From Devosia sp. FJ2-5-3 (lineage in GTDB: Bacteria > Pseudomonadota > Alphaproteobacteria > Rhizobiales > Devosiaceae): a stretch of 64,000 nucleotides of DNA. A model generated the notes under the pieces. The model saw only the letters and a program-made list of their open reading frames with translations. It did no database searches and had not been told where the DNA came from. Numbering within the stretch: position 1 is the first letter of the stretch; the number at the start of each line of letters is the position of its first letter. Shown piece after piece: positions 37,712 through 47,040 of this stretch. Location of the stretch: the NCBI RefSeq assembly GCF_029201545.1, contig NZ_CP104007.1, positions 2,886,501 through 2,950,500 on the forward strand, written 5' to 3'. A program made the position numbers and the translations under genes.

Positions 37712-37942
37712 TTTGTCGGTATTCCCTGGTTTATGCCGAGCCTGGGGTCGGCGAAGAGTTGGATGTCCGGGCCGAGCCCTTGAGAGAGGCGCACCATACT
37801 TTCAACTTTTGCCCATCACAAGGCAGATGGCGACAAACTCTGCCCACTTGCCCGCAACTGTGCATCGCGCCGCAAAAGGCTTGAACGAGCCCCTTCGCTG
37901 GGGCCACATGGGCGGGCCCGACGGGAACGATTGGAGAGAGTT

Positions 37943-38884
37943 TTGCGCAAGAGCCGAAGCGTACCGTCGGACCACCCGCCCTTCGCCAATCTGCATGTTG
38001 CGTTCATAGAAACGCGCAACCCGCTTGTGCGCATGGCCGTGCATATATCCGGCTCGCTCTCCGATCCGCGCCCACCCTTGGTGTGTCTGGCCGGGCTCAA
38101 TCGCAACATGAGCGATTTCTCCGATTTTCTGGCTTATTTCCGTCGCGCAGAAATGGGCGGATGGCCGACTTTGCTGATCGATCTGCCCGGTCGCGGTCGC
38201 GCCGACGATCGCCTTGCCGCATCCGACTATAGCTCGCTCGCCGACGCCAGGGATGTTGCCGACGGGCTCGCCGCGCTCGGCGTCCCCCGCGCCATTTTCC
38301 TTGGTCAAGGCCATGGCGGTCAGGTCGCGATGGCACTGACGGCGGCGCACCCACTATTGGTTGCAGGCACGATATTGCTCGATGCCGGACCTGTCGTCGA
38401 TTCGCGGGGGATCGTACGGCTACGCAACAATCTCGCACATATCGAAAGCCTGCGAGGCCTCAAGCTTGTCACAGCGGGGTTTCGCCGGATGCTGGGGGGC
38501 GATTATCCGGGGCTAAGCGACGAGGCCCTGGATCGCCTGGCCCTGCGGAGCCACCATCTCGACAAGCGAGGGCGCGCCCAGCCCCTTTATGATCGTCGCC
38601 TTCTCGCCCCGCTGGCTGCGATCAATTTCGATGATGTCCTGGCACCGCAATGGCCGTTCTACGACGCTCTATCCATTGCGCCGCTTATGATCCTGAGGAC
38701 GCACCTCACCGATCAATTGCGGCGCGAGACTTTCGAAGAGATGGTGCGAAGACGCCCGGACGCGATCGCATACACCATTGCCGGTCAGGGCTCCCCTGCC
38801 CTGTTCGACCAACCCGAGGAGATCGCGGCCATTGCGCGGTTTATCTCGCATCTGGCATCGGGCCGGCGCGGCAAGGCTGCCTGA
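37943..38884 (+). CDS. alpha/beta-hydrolase-fold protein with altered catalytic residues
   Basis: This ~313-residue protein has the hydrolase fold: PPLVCLAGLNRNMSDF (oxyanion strand), GWPTLLIDLPGRGRADD and the nucleophile-elbow region FLGQGHGGQVAMAL. Relatives carry G-x-S-x-G-G at the elbow; here the Ser position is Gly. The usual GQGH with the catalytic His near the C-terminus reads GQGSPALF. The acidic residue (THLTDQL) seems kept. It may be non-catalytic. The start is uncertain: TTG at 37943 has GGAGAG upstream; an ATG at 38033 is also in frame. Confidence 0.75.
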   Translation: MRKSRSVPSDHPPFANLHVAFIETRNPLVRMAVHISGSLSDPRPPLVCLAGLNRNMSDFSDFLAYFRRAEMGGWPTLLIDLPGRGRADDRLAASDYSSLADARDVADGLAALGVPRAIFLGQGHGGQVAMALTAAHPLLVAGTILLDAGPVVDSRGIVRLRNNLAHIESLRGLKLVTAGFRRMLGGDYPGLSDEALDRLALRSHHLDKRGRAQPLYDRRLLAPLAAINFDDVLAPQWPFYDALSIAPLMILRTHLTDQLRRETFEEMVRRRPDAIAYTIAGQGSPALFDQPEEIAAIARFISHLASGRRGKAA

Positions 38885-38898
38885 CGGTTCGGTCGGGA

Positions 38899-40233
38899 TC
38901 AGTCCCTGACCGAAACCACGATGCGCCGGTTCTGCGCCTTTCCGGCCTGCGTAGCATTGTCCGAGATGGGCTGCGCCTCGCCAAATCCAAGGACGTAAAG
39001 CCGATCGGAGACAATGCCGCGCTCGACAAGAGCGTTGGCCACGGCTTCAGCCCTCGCTACGGACAAAGCCAGATTGGCGCGCGCTTCGCCGTCGCTGTCA
39101 GTATGTCCTTCGATATTGACCATGATCTCGGGACAATTTTGCAGTGTGGCGGCGATCTGGTCGAGCATCGTTCCCGCTTCCACCGCCAGTATTGCTGCGC
39201 CGGACCGGAAGAGAATAGCGTTCTGAGCCGACAGGATGGCCAATTGCTCGGCGCATTGGGTCCGCTGTGCTGCGGGGGACAAGCTGGGACGGACACTTGG
39301 CTGCACAGAGGGAACAGTTTCCGGCTGCGCCGGGGCGACCGCCCCCGCAGGCTGCGCCTGTTGGACCGGCTCGGCCGCTGGCTGCGGCGGAGCAGGAACG
39401 GCCTCTGCGACGGCAATTGGCGCGGGCGTCGCCAGGCTCAAGCCCCATCCTGCCTCGGCCAGCTTGCGCTCGCTGAACTGAGACTGGATGGACCTGGCCG
39501 CCTCGGCGGAAGCTGGCGTGCCGGAAATGACCCAGGCCCTGCCGTCAAATCGCACCTCGCCTTCGGCCATTTGCGGAAGAAATGCCAGAGCCTGACGGGC
39601 AGCGTTTTCAAAATTGACGGGTTCGCCGGACCCATATCGAAGGCTGGATACGGCGCCATCCCCGGCCAGGCCCATCAGAGCTGTTTCCAGATTGGGGCTC
39701 GGCACGAAACCCGTGAGCGTCACTCCAGCGCCTTCGGACCGCTTCGCCGAGAACTCGAAAGGATCCACCCGTGGGGCGGAAATTTCGGCCATGGCAAGGA
39801 TCAGACCCTGGGGCAGTTCGGTCGCAAGCTGGGAGCGCACTGTCGCATAGGCGTCGGCATTGGCCGCGACACCGGAGATCGAGACGATGTTTCCCCGCAC
39901 CGCGAAGCGCCCTTCATTCAGGCGTCCAAGAATGCCGAGACCGAAAGCGGCTATGTCGTCATAGCGGGCCGGCGCGCCGGCACCGAGTTTCAACCAGGTC
40001 GTGTCGGCACCGTCGACCTGGGACAGGCGCTGGCGGGTCGCTTCATCAGGGGCGTAACCGTCGAAAACGAGGGTGCCACCCGCTTGCCGTGAGATGCTCA
40101 GCCAATATTCGTAAATTTGGGGTGGAGGGACTGAGACCACCGAATTCTGCGCAATAGCGGCACCCGGAAGAACGATTGAGCCGAGAGCGACGAAGACACC
40201 GCCCGCTGCCCAGGTAAGGAGCCGCCTATTCAT
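38899..40233 (-). CDS. OmpA family protein with BON-like repeats
   Basis: This 444-residue exported protein has a signal peptide (residues 1-28, cleavage after AIA). It has two to three BON-like segments before residue 260 (for example LVFDGYAPDEATRQRL and VTLTGFVPSPNLETAL), a Pro/Ala-rich linker (about 275-320), and a C-terminal OmpA peptidoglycan-binding domain with NIEGHTDSDGEARANLALSVARA. It probably anchors the envelope to peptidoglycan. It is convergent with the hydrolase-fold gene, with a 14-bp gap. Confidence 0.87.
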   Translation of the reverse strand: MNRRLLTWAAGGVFVALGSIVLPGAAIAQNSVVSVPPPQIYEYWLSISRQAGGTLVFDGYAPDEATRQRLSQVDGADTTWLKLGAGAPARYDDIAAFGLGILGRLNEGRFAVRGNIVSISGVAANADAYATVRSQLATELPQGLILAMAEISAPRVDPFEFSAKRSEGAGVTLTGFVPSPNLETALMGLAGDGAVSSLRYGSGEPVNFENAARQALAFLPQMAEGEVRFDGRAWVISGTPASAEAARSIQSQFSERKLAEAGWGLSLATPAPIAVAEAVPAPPQPAAEPVQQAQPAGAVAPAQPETVPSVQPSVRPSLSPAAQRTQCAEQLAILSAQNAILFRSGAAILAVEAGTMLDQIAATLQNCPEIMVNIEGHTDSDGEARANLALSVARAEAVANALVERGIVSDRLYVLGFGEAQPISDNATQAGKAQNRRIVVSVRD

Positions 40234-40601
40234 GCCAAACCTATAGAATCCCGCAATTTTGCGGACCCTAGATGATTTCGCGCGGGTGACAAAGAAAAAT
40301 GCACGAGGACAGGCGCAGGCTCAGTAAGCTTGGCACCGTCTGTTTTGAGTTTTGCACTTTGACGCTGGTGCCCGGCGATATCGGGACGGAGAAGTCAGAC
40401 TGAACTTGGGCAGACGCCAGGCCAAGTCAAAATTTTGAGCGAAAGTTCGCGGGGTCCGCCGAGCCAATCGGTCCGTCCCGGATGGGTTGGGTTCGATCCT
40501 GATTATCCCGTCGATCCACGACCGTGATCTATCCCACGGCCCAAAAGCAGAAAGGCCCGGCAAATGCCGGGCCTTTCCGTTCGGAATACCGAAGCTTCCA
40601 A
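40234..40601. other. gene-free region between the porin and the OmpA-type gene
   Basis: It holds the porin terminator (40551-40576) and should hold the promoter of the OmpA-type gene near 40240-40320 on the minus strand. No coding region is supported elsewhere. Confidence 0.5.
40551..40576 (-). terminator. Rho-independent terminator of the porin gene
   Basis: A perfect 11-bp stem (AAAGGCCCGGC with GCCGGGCCTTT) has a four-base loop, followed on the minus strand by CTGCTTTT. It starts 26 bp after the stop. Confidence 0.85.
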
Positions 40602-42044
40602 TTACTGGAAGGACTTGGCAGCCTTGAAGGTGACCTTGTAGGCACCGTTCTGGTGAGCTTCGCCCTTGAGCGAGGAGGTGAAACCACCGCCCGGAGCCCA
40701 TGCGAGTTCAGCCGAACCGTAGAAGTCGGACTGCTGAGCAACTGGCTTGTTGGTGCCATAGACACCGACTTCACCGGTCAGCTTAACAGTCTCGGTGACA
40801 GCAGCCACGAGCTGGAGAGCGACCTGGTAGCCTTCGTCGTTTGCAAGGCCGGTGTTCTCGTCGAACCAACGACCGCCGAGGTTGACGCTCACGCCTTCGG
40901 TGATTGCTGCACCGATGGAGCCGCCGAGACCAGCCTGGTTCGGGATAGCAACGCCAGCGTTCTGGCCGCCGGTTGCTTCACCCGACAGAGCGATGGTGAA
41001 CATGTCGAAGGTGGCCTGAGCCGAACCAAGGACGTTCCAGTAGGTGTCGGAAGCATTGTTGGCGCCATAAGCACCGGCAACGCGGACCTTGAATGCGTCG
41101 AAGGTGCCGGTGACGCCAGCATGGACGCCCCAATCTTCAACGATACCGTCGAGCACGCCACCAGCAACGCCGGTGATGTGTGCGGTGATGCCTTCACCAG
41201 CGTAGTTCACGACGCCGACGAGGGTACCAGCAGCCTGAGCACCGGTGGTGGCGTTGTAGAAGCCAGCCGGGTTGGTGCCGAATGCGCCAGTGCCTTCGTT
41301 GCCGAGGTTTTCGAGACCAACACCGACGTTCACGCCGTTGCCGAGATCCGAAACGACCTGGATGGCATAGTTGCCAGTGCGCGGGTGCTGACCAGCGTAA
41401 CGAACGCCCTTGTCAACTGCGTCGGAGTTGAAGAGACCCAGGAAGTTGAAGGGCTCGTCGTCGCCGAGGTTCGCGATCGAACCCTTACGGCCAGCGGAGA
41501 TGATGGTGGTGTCGCCGACCGAGACGAAAGCCTCGTCGATGATCCATGCGCCGTTCGAACCAACACCGTTCACGGTAGCGTCGCCACCAACGGTCGGGCC
41601 AACATAAACGCCAGCGGCGTCATAGCCTTCGTTGGTCACGACCTGGTCGAACCAGGACTTGAGCTTGATGGTGGCCTTGGCCGGACCGAAATCGCTGTCG
41701 GCGGTGCCGACGAACTTCAGCCAGGTCTCGACCTTCGTGCGCCAGTCGTTGTCAAAGGTGGAGCCACCGACGACGACGGCGTTGTTGTCGTCAACGTTGC
41801 GCGAACCAGCCTGTGCAAGGATGCCCATGCCCGGGAACGTGCCGGCATAGTCGCCCCAGATGAATTCGTACTTCACTTCGCCCGAGATCTGCAGGCAGTT
41901 GGTGTCGGACGAGATGGTCAGGCCCGAAAGACCGAGAGCGTCACAGACGTCCAGCGAGGTGAGAACGCCGAGATCGGCAGCGAAGCCTGCGGTCGAGAGA
42001 CCAGCGGCGGCGACAGAACCGAGGATAAGGCTCTTGAGTTTCAT
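40602..42044 (-). CDS. outer-membrane porin (Rhizobiales type)
   Basis: This 480-residue beta-barrel protein forms a general diffusion channel. Residues 1-22 are a signal peptide (MKLKSLILGSVAAAGLSTAGFAA). The mature part begins with DLGVLTSLDVCDALG and a Cys pair (DVC, TNC) as in rhizobial and Brucella porins, then alternating strands and glycine- and asparagine-rich loops. It ends in Phe-Gln rather than the usual terminal Phe. GGAGGT lies eight bases before the ATG. Low synonymous-codon diversity suggests high expression. Confidence 0.88.
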   Translation of the reverse strand: MKLKSLILGSVAAAGLSTAGFAADLGVLTSLDVCDALGLSGLTISSDTNCLQISGEVKYEFIWGDYAGTFPGMGILAQAGSRNVDDNNAVVVGGSTFDNDWRTKVETWLKFVGTADSDFGPAKATIKLKSWFDQVVTNEGYDAAGVYVGPTVGGDATVNGVGSNGAWIIDEAFVSVGDTTIISAGRKGSIANLGDDEPFNFLGLFNSDAVDKGVRYAGQHPRTGNYAIQVVSDLGNGVNVGVGLENLGNEGTGAFGTNPAGFYNATTGAQAAGTLVGVVNYAGEGITAHITGVAGGVLDGIVEDWGVHAGVTGTFDAFKVRVAGAYGANNASDTYWNVLGSAQATFDMFTIALSGEATGGQNAGVAIPNQAGLGGSIGAAITEGVSVNLGGRWFDENTGLANDEGYQVALQLVAAVTETVKLTGEVGVYGTNKPVAQQSDFYGSAELAWAPGGGFTSSLKGEAHQNGAYKVTFKAAKSFQ

Positions 42045-42449
42045 TAATTGACCTCCAAAGTCAGTCATTTTTGGTGCCGGTTACCCAGCGGTTTGTCGAA
42101 ACGCGACCACACTATTCGTGGTGCAGTGTGTTGCCGTCGCGCTGCGACCGACAAACGATCCCATGCATGGATTCGCAAGACCCACTCTACGCATGGAAGA
42201 TGCGGACGCAATCACGCAAAGCCGGATTCAAGCTCGCCACAATATGGTTGCGAACCGGATGTTGCAGATTCAGCACACAGTTGGAAACCTTTCGTTAACA
42301 CTTCTGAATACCAGCTTAAGAATCCCCGTCTTCCGGGCTTTTTCGGACCTGTCGAGGCTTCGCAGCCCCCATGCCGGGGGCCGTTTGACACCGGATTGGC
42401 TTTGCCCGACACATGGCAGCGACATGGCTGGAATAAGGGAGAAAGCAAT
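42045..42449. other. gene-free divergent region between porin and SDR
   Basis: These 405 bp hold the porin promoter on the minus strand and the SDR promoter on the plus strand. No coding region, tRNA or clear operator is supported. Confidence 0.4.
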
Positions 42450-43190
42450 ATGACGCCTGGCGGATACGCACTTGTGACGGGTGGCACTTCAGGCATCGGG
42501 CTGGCCACGGCACGCGGCCTTTCACAATCGGGATGGCAGGTGGCGATCTGCGGGCGGCGTCGCGAACTGGTCGAGCAATTGTCGGACGCGCACGGATTTG
42601 TCGGGCTCACCTGCGATGTCGCCGACGCGGATTCGGTCGCAAGGATGTTCGCCGGTCTCAAGGAAAAATTCGGCCGCCTCGATCTCGTCTTCAACAATGC
42701 AGGCCGCTTTGCCCCCGCCCGCCCCTTTGGCGATATCGAGATAGAGGTCTGGCGGGAGATGGTCGATACCAACCTCAACGGCGCCTTCTATGTCGCCCGC
42801 GAGGCATTCCGCATGATGCGCGAGCAACAACCACAGGGCGGGCGGATCATCAACAATGGCTCGATCTCGGCTTATGTCCCCAGGCCGCAGGCGGCCTCAT
42901 ATACAACGACCAAGCATGCGATTACCGGGCTGACCAAAGCCATCTCGCTCGATGGCCGGGCCTACAACATCGCCTGCGGACAGATCGACATCGGCAATGC
43001 GGCGACCGATATGACCAGCCACATGAACGCCGGTTCGCTGCAGGCCAATGGAACGGTGGCGCCCGAGCCGACCTTCGATGTTGCCCATGTCGTGGAAGCC
43101 GTGCGCTACATGGCGGGACTGCCGCTTTCGGCGAATGTTCAGTTCATGACCGTGATGGCCACGGCCATGCCCTATATCGGCCGCGGCTAG
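42450..43190 (+). CDS. short-chain dehydrogenase/reductase
   Basis: This 246-residue NAD(P)-dependent oxidoreductase has the classical SDR layout: cofactor motif TGGTSGIG (residues 10-17), FNNAGRF, the catalytic Ser in [12 protein letters not shown] and the YTTTKHA motif for Tyr and Lys. The ATG at 42450 has AAGGGAGA upstream. The substrate is unknown and there is no operon context; it is convergent with nagA. Confidence 0.9.
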   Translation: MTPGGYALVTGGTSGIGLATARGLSQSGWQVAICGRRRELVEQLSDAHGFVGLTCDVADADSVARMFAGLKEKFGRLDLVFNNAGRFAPARPFGDIEIEVWREMVDTNLNGAFYVAREAFRMMREQQPQGGRIINNGSISAYVPRPQAASYTTTKHAITGLTKAISLDGRAYNIACGQIDIGNAATDMTSHMNAGSLQANGTVAPEPTFDVAHVVEAVRYMAGLPLSANVQFMTVMATAMPYIGRG

Positions 43191-43209
43191 GACTTCGATG
43201 GATATAGCT

Positions 43210-43237
43210 TGGCCCCACACAATTCTCTGCGGGGCCA
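43210..43237. terminator. hairpin between convergent SDR and nagA
   Basis: TGGCCCC (43210-43216) pairs with GGGGCCA (43231-43237). It lies between the two stop codons and may end both transcripts. Confidence 0.5.
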
Positions 43238-43242
43238 GGCCA

Positions 43243-44406
43243 TTATTTCTGCCAGACGCGCTCGCCGGAAATCCAGGTGGATTGAACGTCCATATCGCCC
43301 GAGAGGTGAACGAAGCTGGCGAGAGCGCCAGGCCGCAAATGGCCATAAGTCTCTTCAATGCCGAGCGCCTCGGCGGGATAGAGCGACGCCATGCGCAATA
43401 CTTCCTCGAGCGGCACGCCAATCTTCCGGTTCATGAAGGTCACCGCGTCGATCATGTCGAGATCGGCCCCAGCCAGTGTTCCATCCGCCAGGCGCAGGGC
43501 GCCATCCGCGCGAGTGATCTTCCGACCATTCAGCGTCATCTCCGTCAGATCCGTTCCCGTCTGCGACATGGCGTCGGTGACGAGGAACAGCCGGCCGGCG
43601 GCGCCTGACTTGGCCCGATGGGCTATTTCGATGCTGGTGGGATGAACGTGGATGCCGTCCGCAATCAATCCGGCAAACACCCGATCGTTGGCCAGCGACG
43701 CGCCGACGACGCCGGGTTCGCGATTGCCCATCTGGCTCATGGCGTTGAAGAGATGCGTCACCATGCTCGCGCCCGCGTCGAAGGCGGCGCCCGCCACTTC
43801 GGCGCTGGCATCGGAATGTCCGATACTGACGACGGCCCCGGCCTCGACGAGGGTTGCGATCTGATCGGGCGTCACGGTTTCCGCGGCGACCGTGCAGATC
43901 AGATTGGGCAATGTCCGGGCTGCCTCGACCGTCCGCGCGAGGTCACTTTCGTCCATGGGGCGAATAAGGGCGGGATCGTGCGTCCCCTTGCGCGCAAGGG
44001 CAAGGTGCGGCCCCTCGAGGTGCAAACCAAGAAACCCAGGAACGCGCGCCTGAACGGCTGCATTCCCGGCTGCGATGGCTGCAACATTCACCGCTGCAGT
44101 GTCGGTGATCAGCGTCGGCATCAGTGCGGTCGTGCCAAACTGGGCATGAGCTTCGCAGATGGTCCGGATACCGGCCAGATCGGTCTGATTGTTGAATAGA
44201 ACCCCGCCGCCGCCATTGACCTGCAGGTCGATGAACCCCGGCACGATCAGTCCGTCGCCCAGGTCTATCTTTTCGGCGTTTTCCGGGATTTCACTGCGTG
44301 GGAGGATGGCGCAGACATGGCCGAACTCCACCAGAATTGCCGCATTGTCGTGCCAATCATGCCCGTCGAAGAGCCGCCCGCCCATAAAAGCCGTCAGGTC
44401 GCTCAT
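43243..44406 (-). CDS. nagA: N-acetylglucosamine-6-phosphate deacetylase
   Basis: This 387-residue amidohydrolase removes acetate from GlcNAc-6-phosphate. Marks are GLIVPGFIDLQVNGGGG, HLEGPHLALARKGTH (metal-binding region), VSIGHSDASAEV, THLFNAMSQMGNREPG and LVTDAMSQTG (catalytic Asp). The ATG at 44406 follows GGAGA. It lies 94 bp downstream of the GntR gene on the same strand, and murQ is divergent, so the three form an amino-sugar recycling unit. Confidence 0.93.
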   Translation of the reverse strand: MSDLTAFMGGRLFDGHDWHDNAAILVEFGHVCAILPRSEIPENAEKIDLGDGLIVPGFIDLQVNGGGGVLFNNQTDLAGIRTICEAHAQFGTTALMPTLITDTAAVNVAAIAAGNAAVQARVPGFLGLHLEGPHLALARKGTHDPALIRPMDESDLARTVEAARTLPNLICTVAAETVTPDQIATLVEAGAVVSIGHSDASAEVAGAAFDAGASMVTHLFNAMSQMGNREPGVVGASLANDRVFAGLIADGIHVHPTSIEIAHRAKSGAAGRLFLVTDAMSQTGTDLTEMTLNGRKITRADGALRLADGTLAGADLDMIDAVTFMNRKIGVPLEEVLRMASLYPAEALGIEETYGHLRPGALASFVHLSGDMDVQSTWISGERVWQK

Positions 44407-44500
44407 GCTGTCTCCGTTACTGTCCTGAATGCCGCCGGCATTTTTTGCCGTAACCCGCAATCCAAAAATCCATCGAATGACACGCCCCTCATGAGGCCTG

Positions 44501-45286
44501 TCACCGCCCTGCTCCGTTGGTCGGCGCGTCACCCAGCCGGAGCTCGGCGACAAAATCATAGGTGTCACCCCGATAGATGGAGCGGGTGAACTCGATGACA
44601 CGGCCGGACGCGAGATAGGATGTGCGCTCGATATTGAGTCCGGCCGACCCTGTCGATACATGCAGCAAACGCGCATCGTCTTCGCCTAGATTTGCGGCCC
44701 GGATCCGCTGGATGGCGCGCACCGGCCGATTGCCGCTGCGATCGAGGTGCTTATAAAGCGAATCTGCGATTTGGCCGGGATCCGGCAGGATGTCGCTCGA
44801 TAGGCTGGCGCGCTCGATGGCGAGCGGCGTGTCGCCGCTGAGGCGAAGCCGCGCAATTCGCGCCACCTGCTCGCCGGGAGACATGCCCAGAATGATGGTT
44901 TCTTCAGGCGACGGCGCATAAAGCCCGCGATCCAGCCATTCGGCACGCACGGCCATGCCGCGGCGCGCCATGTCTTCGGTAAAGGAAGTTAGCTGCGAGA
45001 GCGATTGCTCCACCCGCTGGGTCGGCGGCGCAACGAAGGTTCCGGAACCGTGCCGCTGCACCAGCAAGCCTTCCTGCACCAGATGCAGCACCGCCTTGCG
45101 CACCGTCACCCGCGAAACATCGACCCGCAGCGCCAGGTCCCGCTCGGATGGCAGGGCATCTCCGGGCTTGATAGCGCCGCTTTTTATGGCATCCTCTATC
45201 CAGCGCTTGAGCTGAAGATAGAGGGGCCCGCCCTGCGGCAGGGTCACCGGATTGCCGGAGAAGAACGTTTCAAACGTCTCTGCCAC
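44501..45286 (-). CDS. GntR family regulator with UTRA domain (NagR-like)
   Basis: This 261-residue repressor has an N-terminal GntR winged helix (PLYLQLKRWIEDAIKSG, LPSERDLALRVDVSRVTVRKAV, VQRHGSGTFV) and a C-terminal UTRA ligand-binding domain of the HutC group. With nagA downstream and murQ divergent, it probably responds to an amino-sugar phosphate such as GlcNAc-6-P or GlcN-6-P. Candidate operators lie in the 232-bp divergent gap. Confidence 0.9.
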   Translation of the reverse strand: MAETFETFFSGNPVTLPQGGPLYLQLKRWIEDAIKSGAIKPGDALPSERDLALRVDVSRVTVRKAVLHLVQEGLLVQRHGSGTFVAPPTQRVEQSLSQLTSFTEDMARRGMAVRAEWLDRGLYAPSPEETIILGMSPGEQVARIARLRLSGDTPLAIERASLSSDILPDPGQIADSLYKHLDRSGNRPVRAIQRIRAANLGEDDARLLHVSTGSAGLNIERTSYLASGRVIEFTRSIYRGDTYDFVAELRLGDAPTNGAGR

Positions 45287-45352
45287 GCTTTTCTCCTCGC
45301 TTGACGATGGTACCGGTTATCTCCGCAGATAGACCGAGCGCTTCGCTTTGAC

Positions 45353-45484
45353 AATACCAATAAAATACCATTCACCAAGCCGAAACTGACTTGGCAGAGA
45401 AGATTGCTGTGCGTCTCAGCCCGCGGGCGCCACACAAGGGGGGACGATGACCCGTTCCGGCCGCCCTACTCGACAAGTGGTATT
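45353..45484. promoter_or_regulatory. candidate GntR operators: three AATACCA heptamers
   Basis: AATACCA occurs at 45353-45359 and 45364-45370, 11 bp apart, and in reverse (TGGTATT) at 45478-45484, 34 bp before the murQ start. Repeats between divergent regulator and target genes suggest operator half-sites. Not tested. Confidence 0.4.
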
Positions 45485-45518
45485 TTTTTGGCATTATCTC
45501 CCGAGGAGGAGATAATTC

Positions 45519-46463
45519 ATGCGACAGACCGAGATGCGTCATATGGATGCGAAGGGGCTCGAAACCCTCCCCGCAGATCGCGTGCTTCGGCTTCTCGCCC
45601 ATGGTCAGGTCGCCGCAGCGCAAAGCGTCGAATCGGCGATCCCGGACATTGCGCGCGGCGCCCACCTCGCTGCCACCAAAATTGCCGCAGGCGGCCGGCT
45701 CATCTATGCCGCTGCCGGCAGCTCGGGCCTGATGGCGCTCGCGGACGGACTGGAATTGCCCGGAACCTACGGCATCGAGCAGAACCGGATCGCGGTCGTA
45801 CTGGCTGGGGGATTGCAATCCCTCACCAACATGGCCGGGGGACCGGAGGATGACAGCGACGCCGCGCGCCGGGCGATCGAAGCCCTTGCACCCAGCGATC
45901 GCGATTGTCTCATTGCCGTGACCGCCAGCGGACAGACCCCTTTCCCCATGGCAGCGCTGGCGGCCGTTCGCGAAGCCGGTGGCGCCACCATCGCCATCGC
46001 CAATAATGAGGGTTCGCCCATTCTGTCGGCCGCCGATGTGGGCATTTGCCTGCCGACGCCGCCAGAGCTGATCGCGGGTTCGACCCGCATGGGGGCCGGC
46101 ACGGCTCAGAAAATCGCCCTCAACATGCTCTCCACCATGATGGCCATCGAACTGGGCCATGTGCATGACGGGTACATGGTCAATCTGGTCGCAGACAATA
46201 TCAAGCTGCGCGATCGGGCCCGGGCGATCGTGTCGGCCATTGCGGGGGTGGATGACACTGTCGCTGCGCGGGCGCTCGACACCAGCCAGGGCTTTGTGAA
46301 GCCCGCCGTGCTTCTTGCCGCCGGTGCACCCGATCTCGCCGCAGCCAGGCAATTGCTGGACACCCACGGGGGCGTCCTGCGCCCTGCCCTGGCGGCGCTC
46401 GGACATGCACCGTCCGAACCCGGCGAAACACGGTTCAGCGACAAGACCGCAACGGCCTCCTGA
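45519..46463 (+). CDS. murQ: N-acetylmuramic acid 6-phosphate etherase
   Basis: This 314-residue SIS-domain lyase splits MurNAc-6-P into GlcNAc-6-P and lactate, feeding NagA. Marks are GRLIYAAAGSSGLMALADGLELP, the acidic GGPEDDSDAA that carries the catalytic Glu, TASGQTPFPMAAL and the very typical ELIAGSTRMGAGTAQKIALNMLST. A GAGGAGGAG site precedes the ATG. The first motif has AGSSG where most MurQ have GTSG. The related glucosamine-phosphate SIS family is the main alternative. Confidence 0.87.
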   Translation: MRQTEMRHMDAKGLETLPADRVLRLLAHGQVAAAQSVESAIPDIARGAHLAATKIAAGGRLIYAAAGSSGLMALADGLELPGTYGIEQNRIAVVLAGGLQSLTNMAGGPEDDSDAARRAIEALAPSDRDCLIAVTASGQTPFPMAALAAVREAGGATIAIANNEGSPILSAADVGICLPTPPELIAGSTRMGAGTAQKIALNMLSTMMAIELGHVHDGYMVNLVADNIKLRDRARAIVSAIAGVDDTVAARALDTSQGFVKPAVLLAAGAPDLAAARQLLDTHGGVLRPALAALGHAPSEPGETRFSDKTATAS

Positions 46464-46575
46464 CGGACGGCGCAATGAAGGGGTGGCTGGGCTCGCATAT
46501 TTCATATCGAATATGTCGAACGCCATCACCGGCTCTCGTCGTCATTGCAGACAATAAACGTCAGGAGGACCAGAA

Positions 46576-47040
46576 ATGACCCAGGACAGTTCGCGCGATC
46601 TCGTGCTCACCCGATTGATCGACGCCTCGCCCGAGGCGCTCTATCGCTGCTGGACCGAACCGGCCCTGATCACCCAGTGGTTTGCGCCAAAACCCTGGAG
46701 CACGCCGCGCGCCTCGGTCGATCTGCGCCCCGGGGGCCGCAGCGAGATCGTCATGGCCGACGAGAACGGCACCGAATTCCCCAATCCGGGGCAATATCTC
46801 GAAGTCATTCCCAACAAGAAGCTCGTCTTTACCGACGCCTATGTCGGGGACTGGCAGCCCTCTTCAAAACCGTTCTTCACCTGCGTTCTGACGTTCGAGG
46901 AGGAAAGCGGCAAGACGCGGTACACGGCCACGGCACGGCACTGGACGGTTGAGGACAAGCAGGCCCACGAGAAGATGGGCTTTCACGAAGGCTGGGGCCT
47001 TTGCGCCACGCAGATGGAGGCCTTGGCCAAGACACTCTGA
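46576..47040 (+). CDS. SRPBCC (AHSA1-like) domain protein
   Basis: This 154-residue protein has the AHSA1-like fold: LVLTRLIDASPEALYRCWTEP, QWFAPKPW, a central DLRPGGRSEIVM and C-terminal GFHEGWGLCATQMEALAKTL. AGGAGG lies upstream. It is distinct in sequence from the SRPBCC protein near 7.2 kb and has no ArsR partner. Its role is unknown, probably ligand binding. Confidence 0.85.
   Translation: MTQDSSRDLVLTRLIDASPEALYRCWTEPALITQWFAPKPWSTPRASVDLRPGGRSEIVMADENGTEFPNPGQYLEVIPNKKLVFTDAYVGDWQPSSKPFFTCVLTFEEESGKTRYTATARHWTVEDKQAHEKMGFHEGWGLCATQMEALAKTL

Noticed and set aside
40321..40550. Possible small gene in the gap before the OmpA-type gene
   Set aside because: Open frames here run into the porin terminator or porin gene, have no ribosome site and no family resemblance.
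40524..42047. 507-codon plus-strand frame opposite the porin
   Set aside because: The porin has a signal peptide, strong ribosome site and terminator; the opposite frame is the shadow of its biased codon use.
42045..42449. Possible small RNA in the porin upstream region
   Set aside because: Several weak inverted repeats are present, but no promoter-terminator pair or known RNA family could be supported from sequence.
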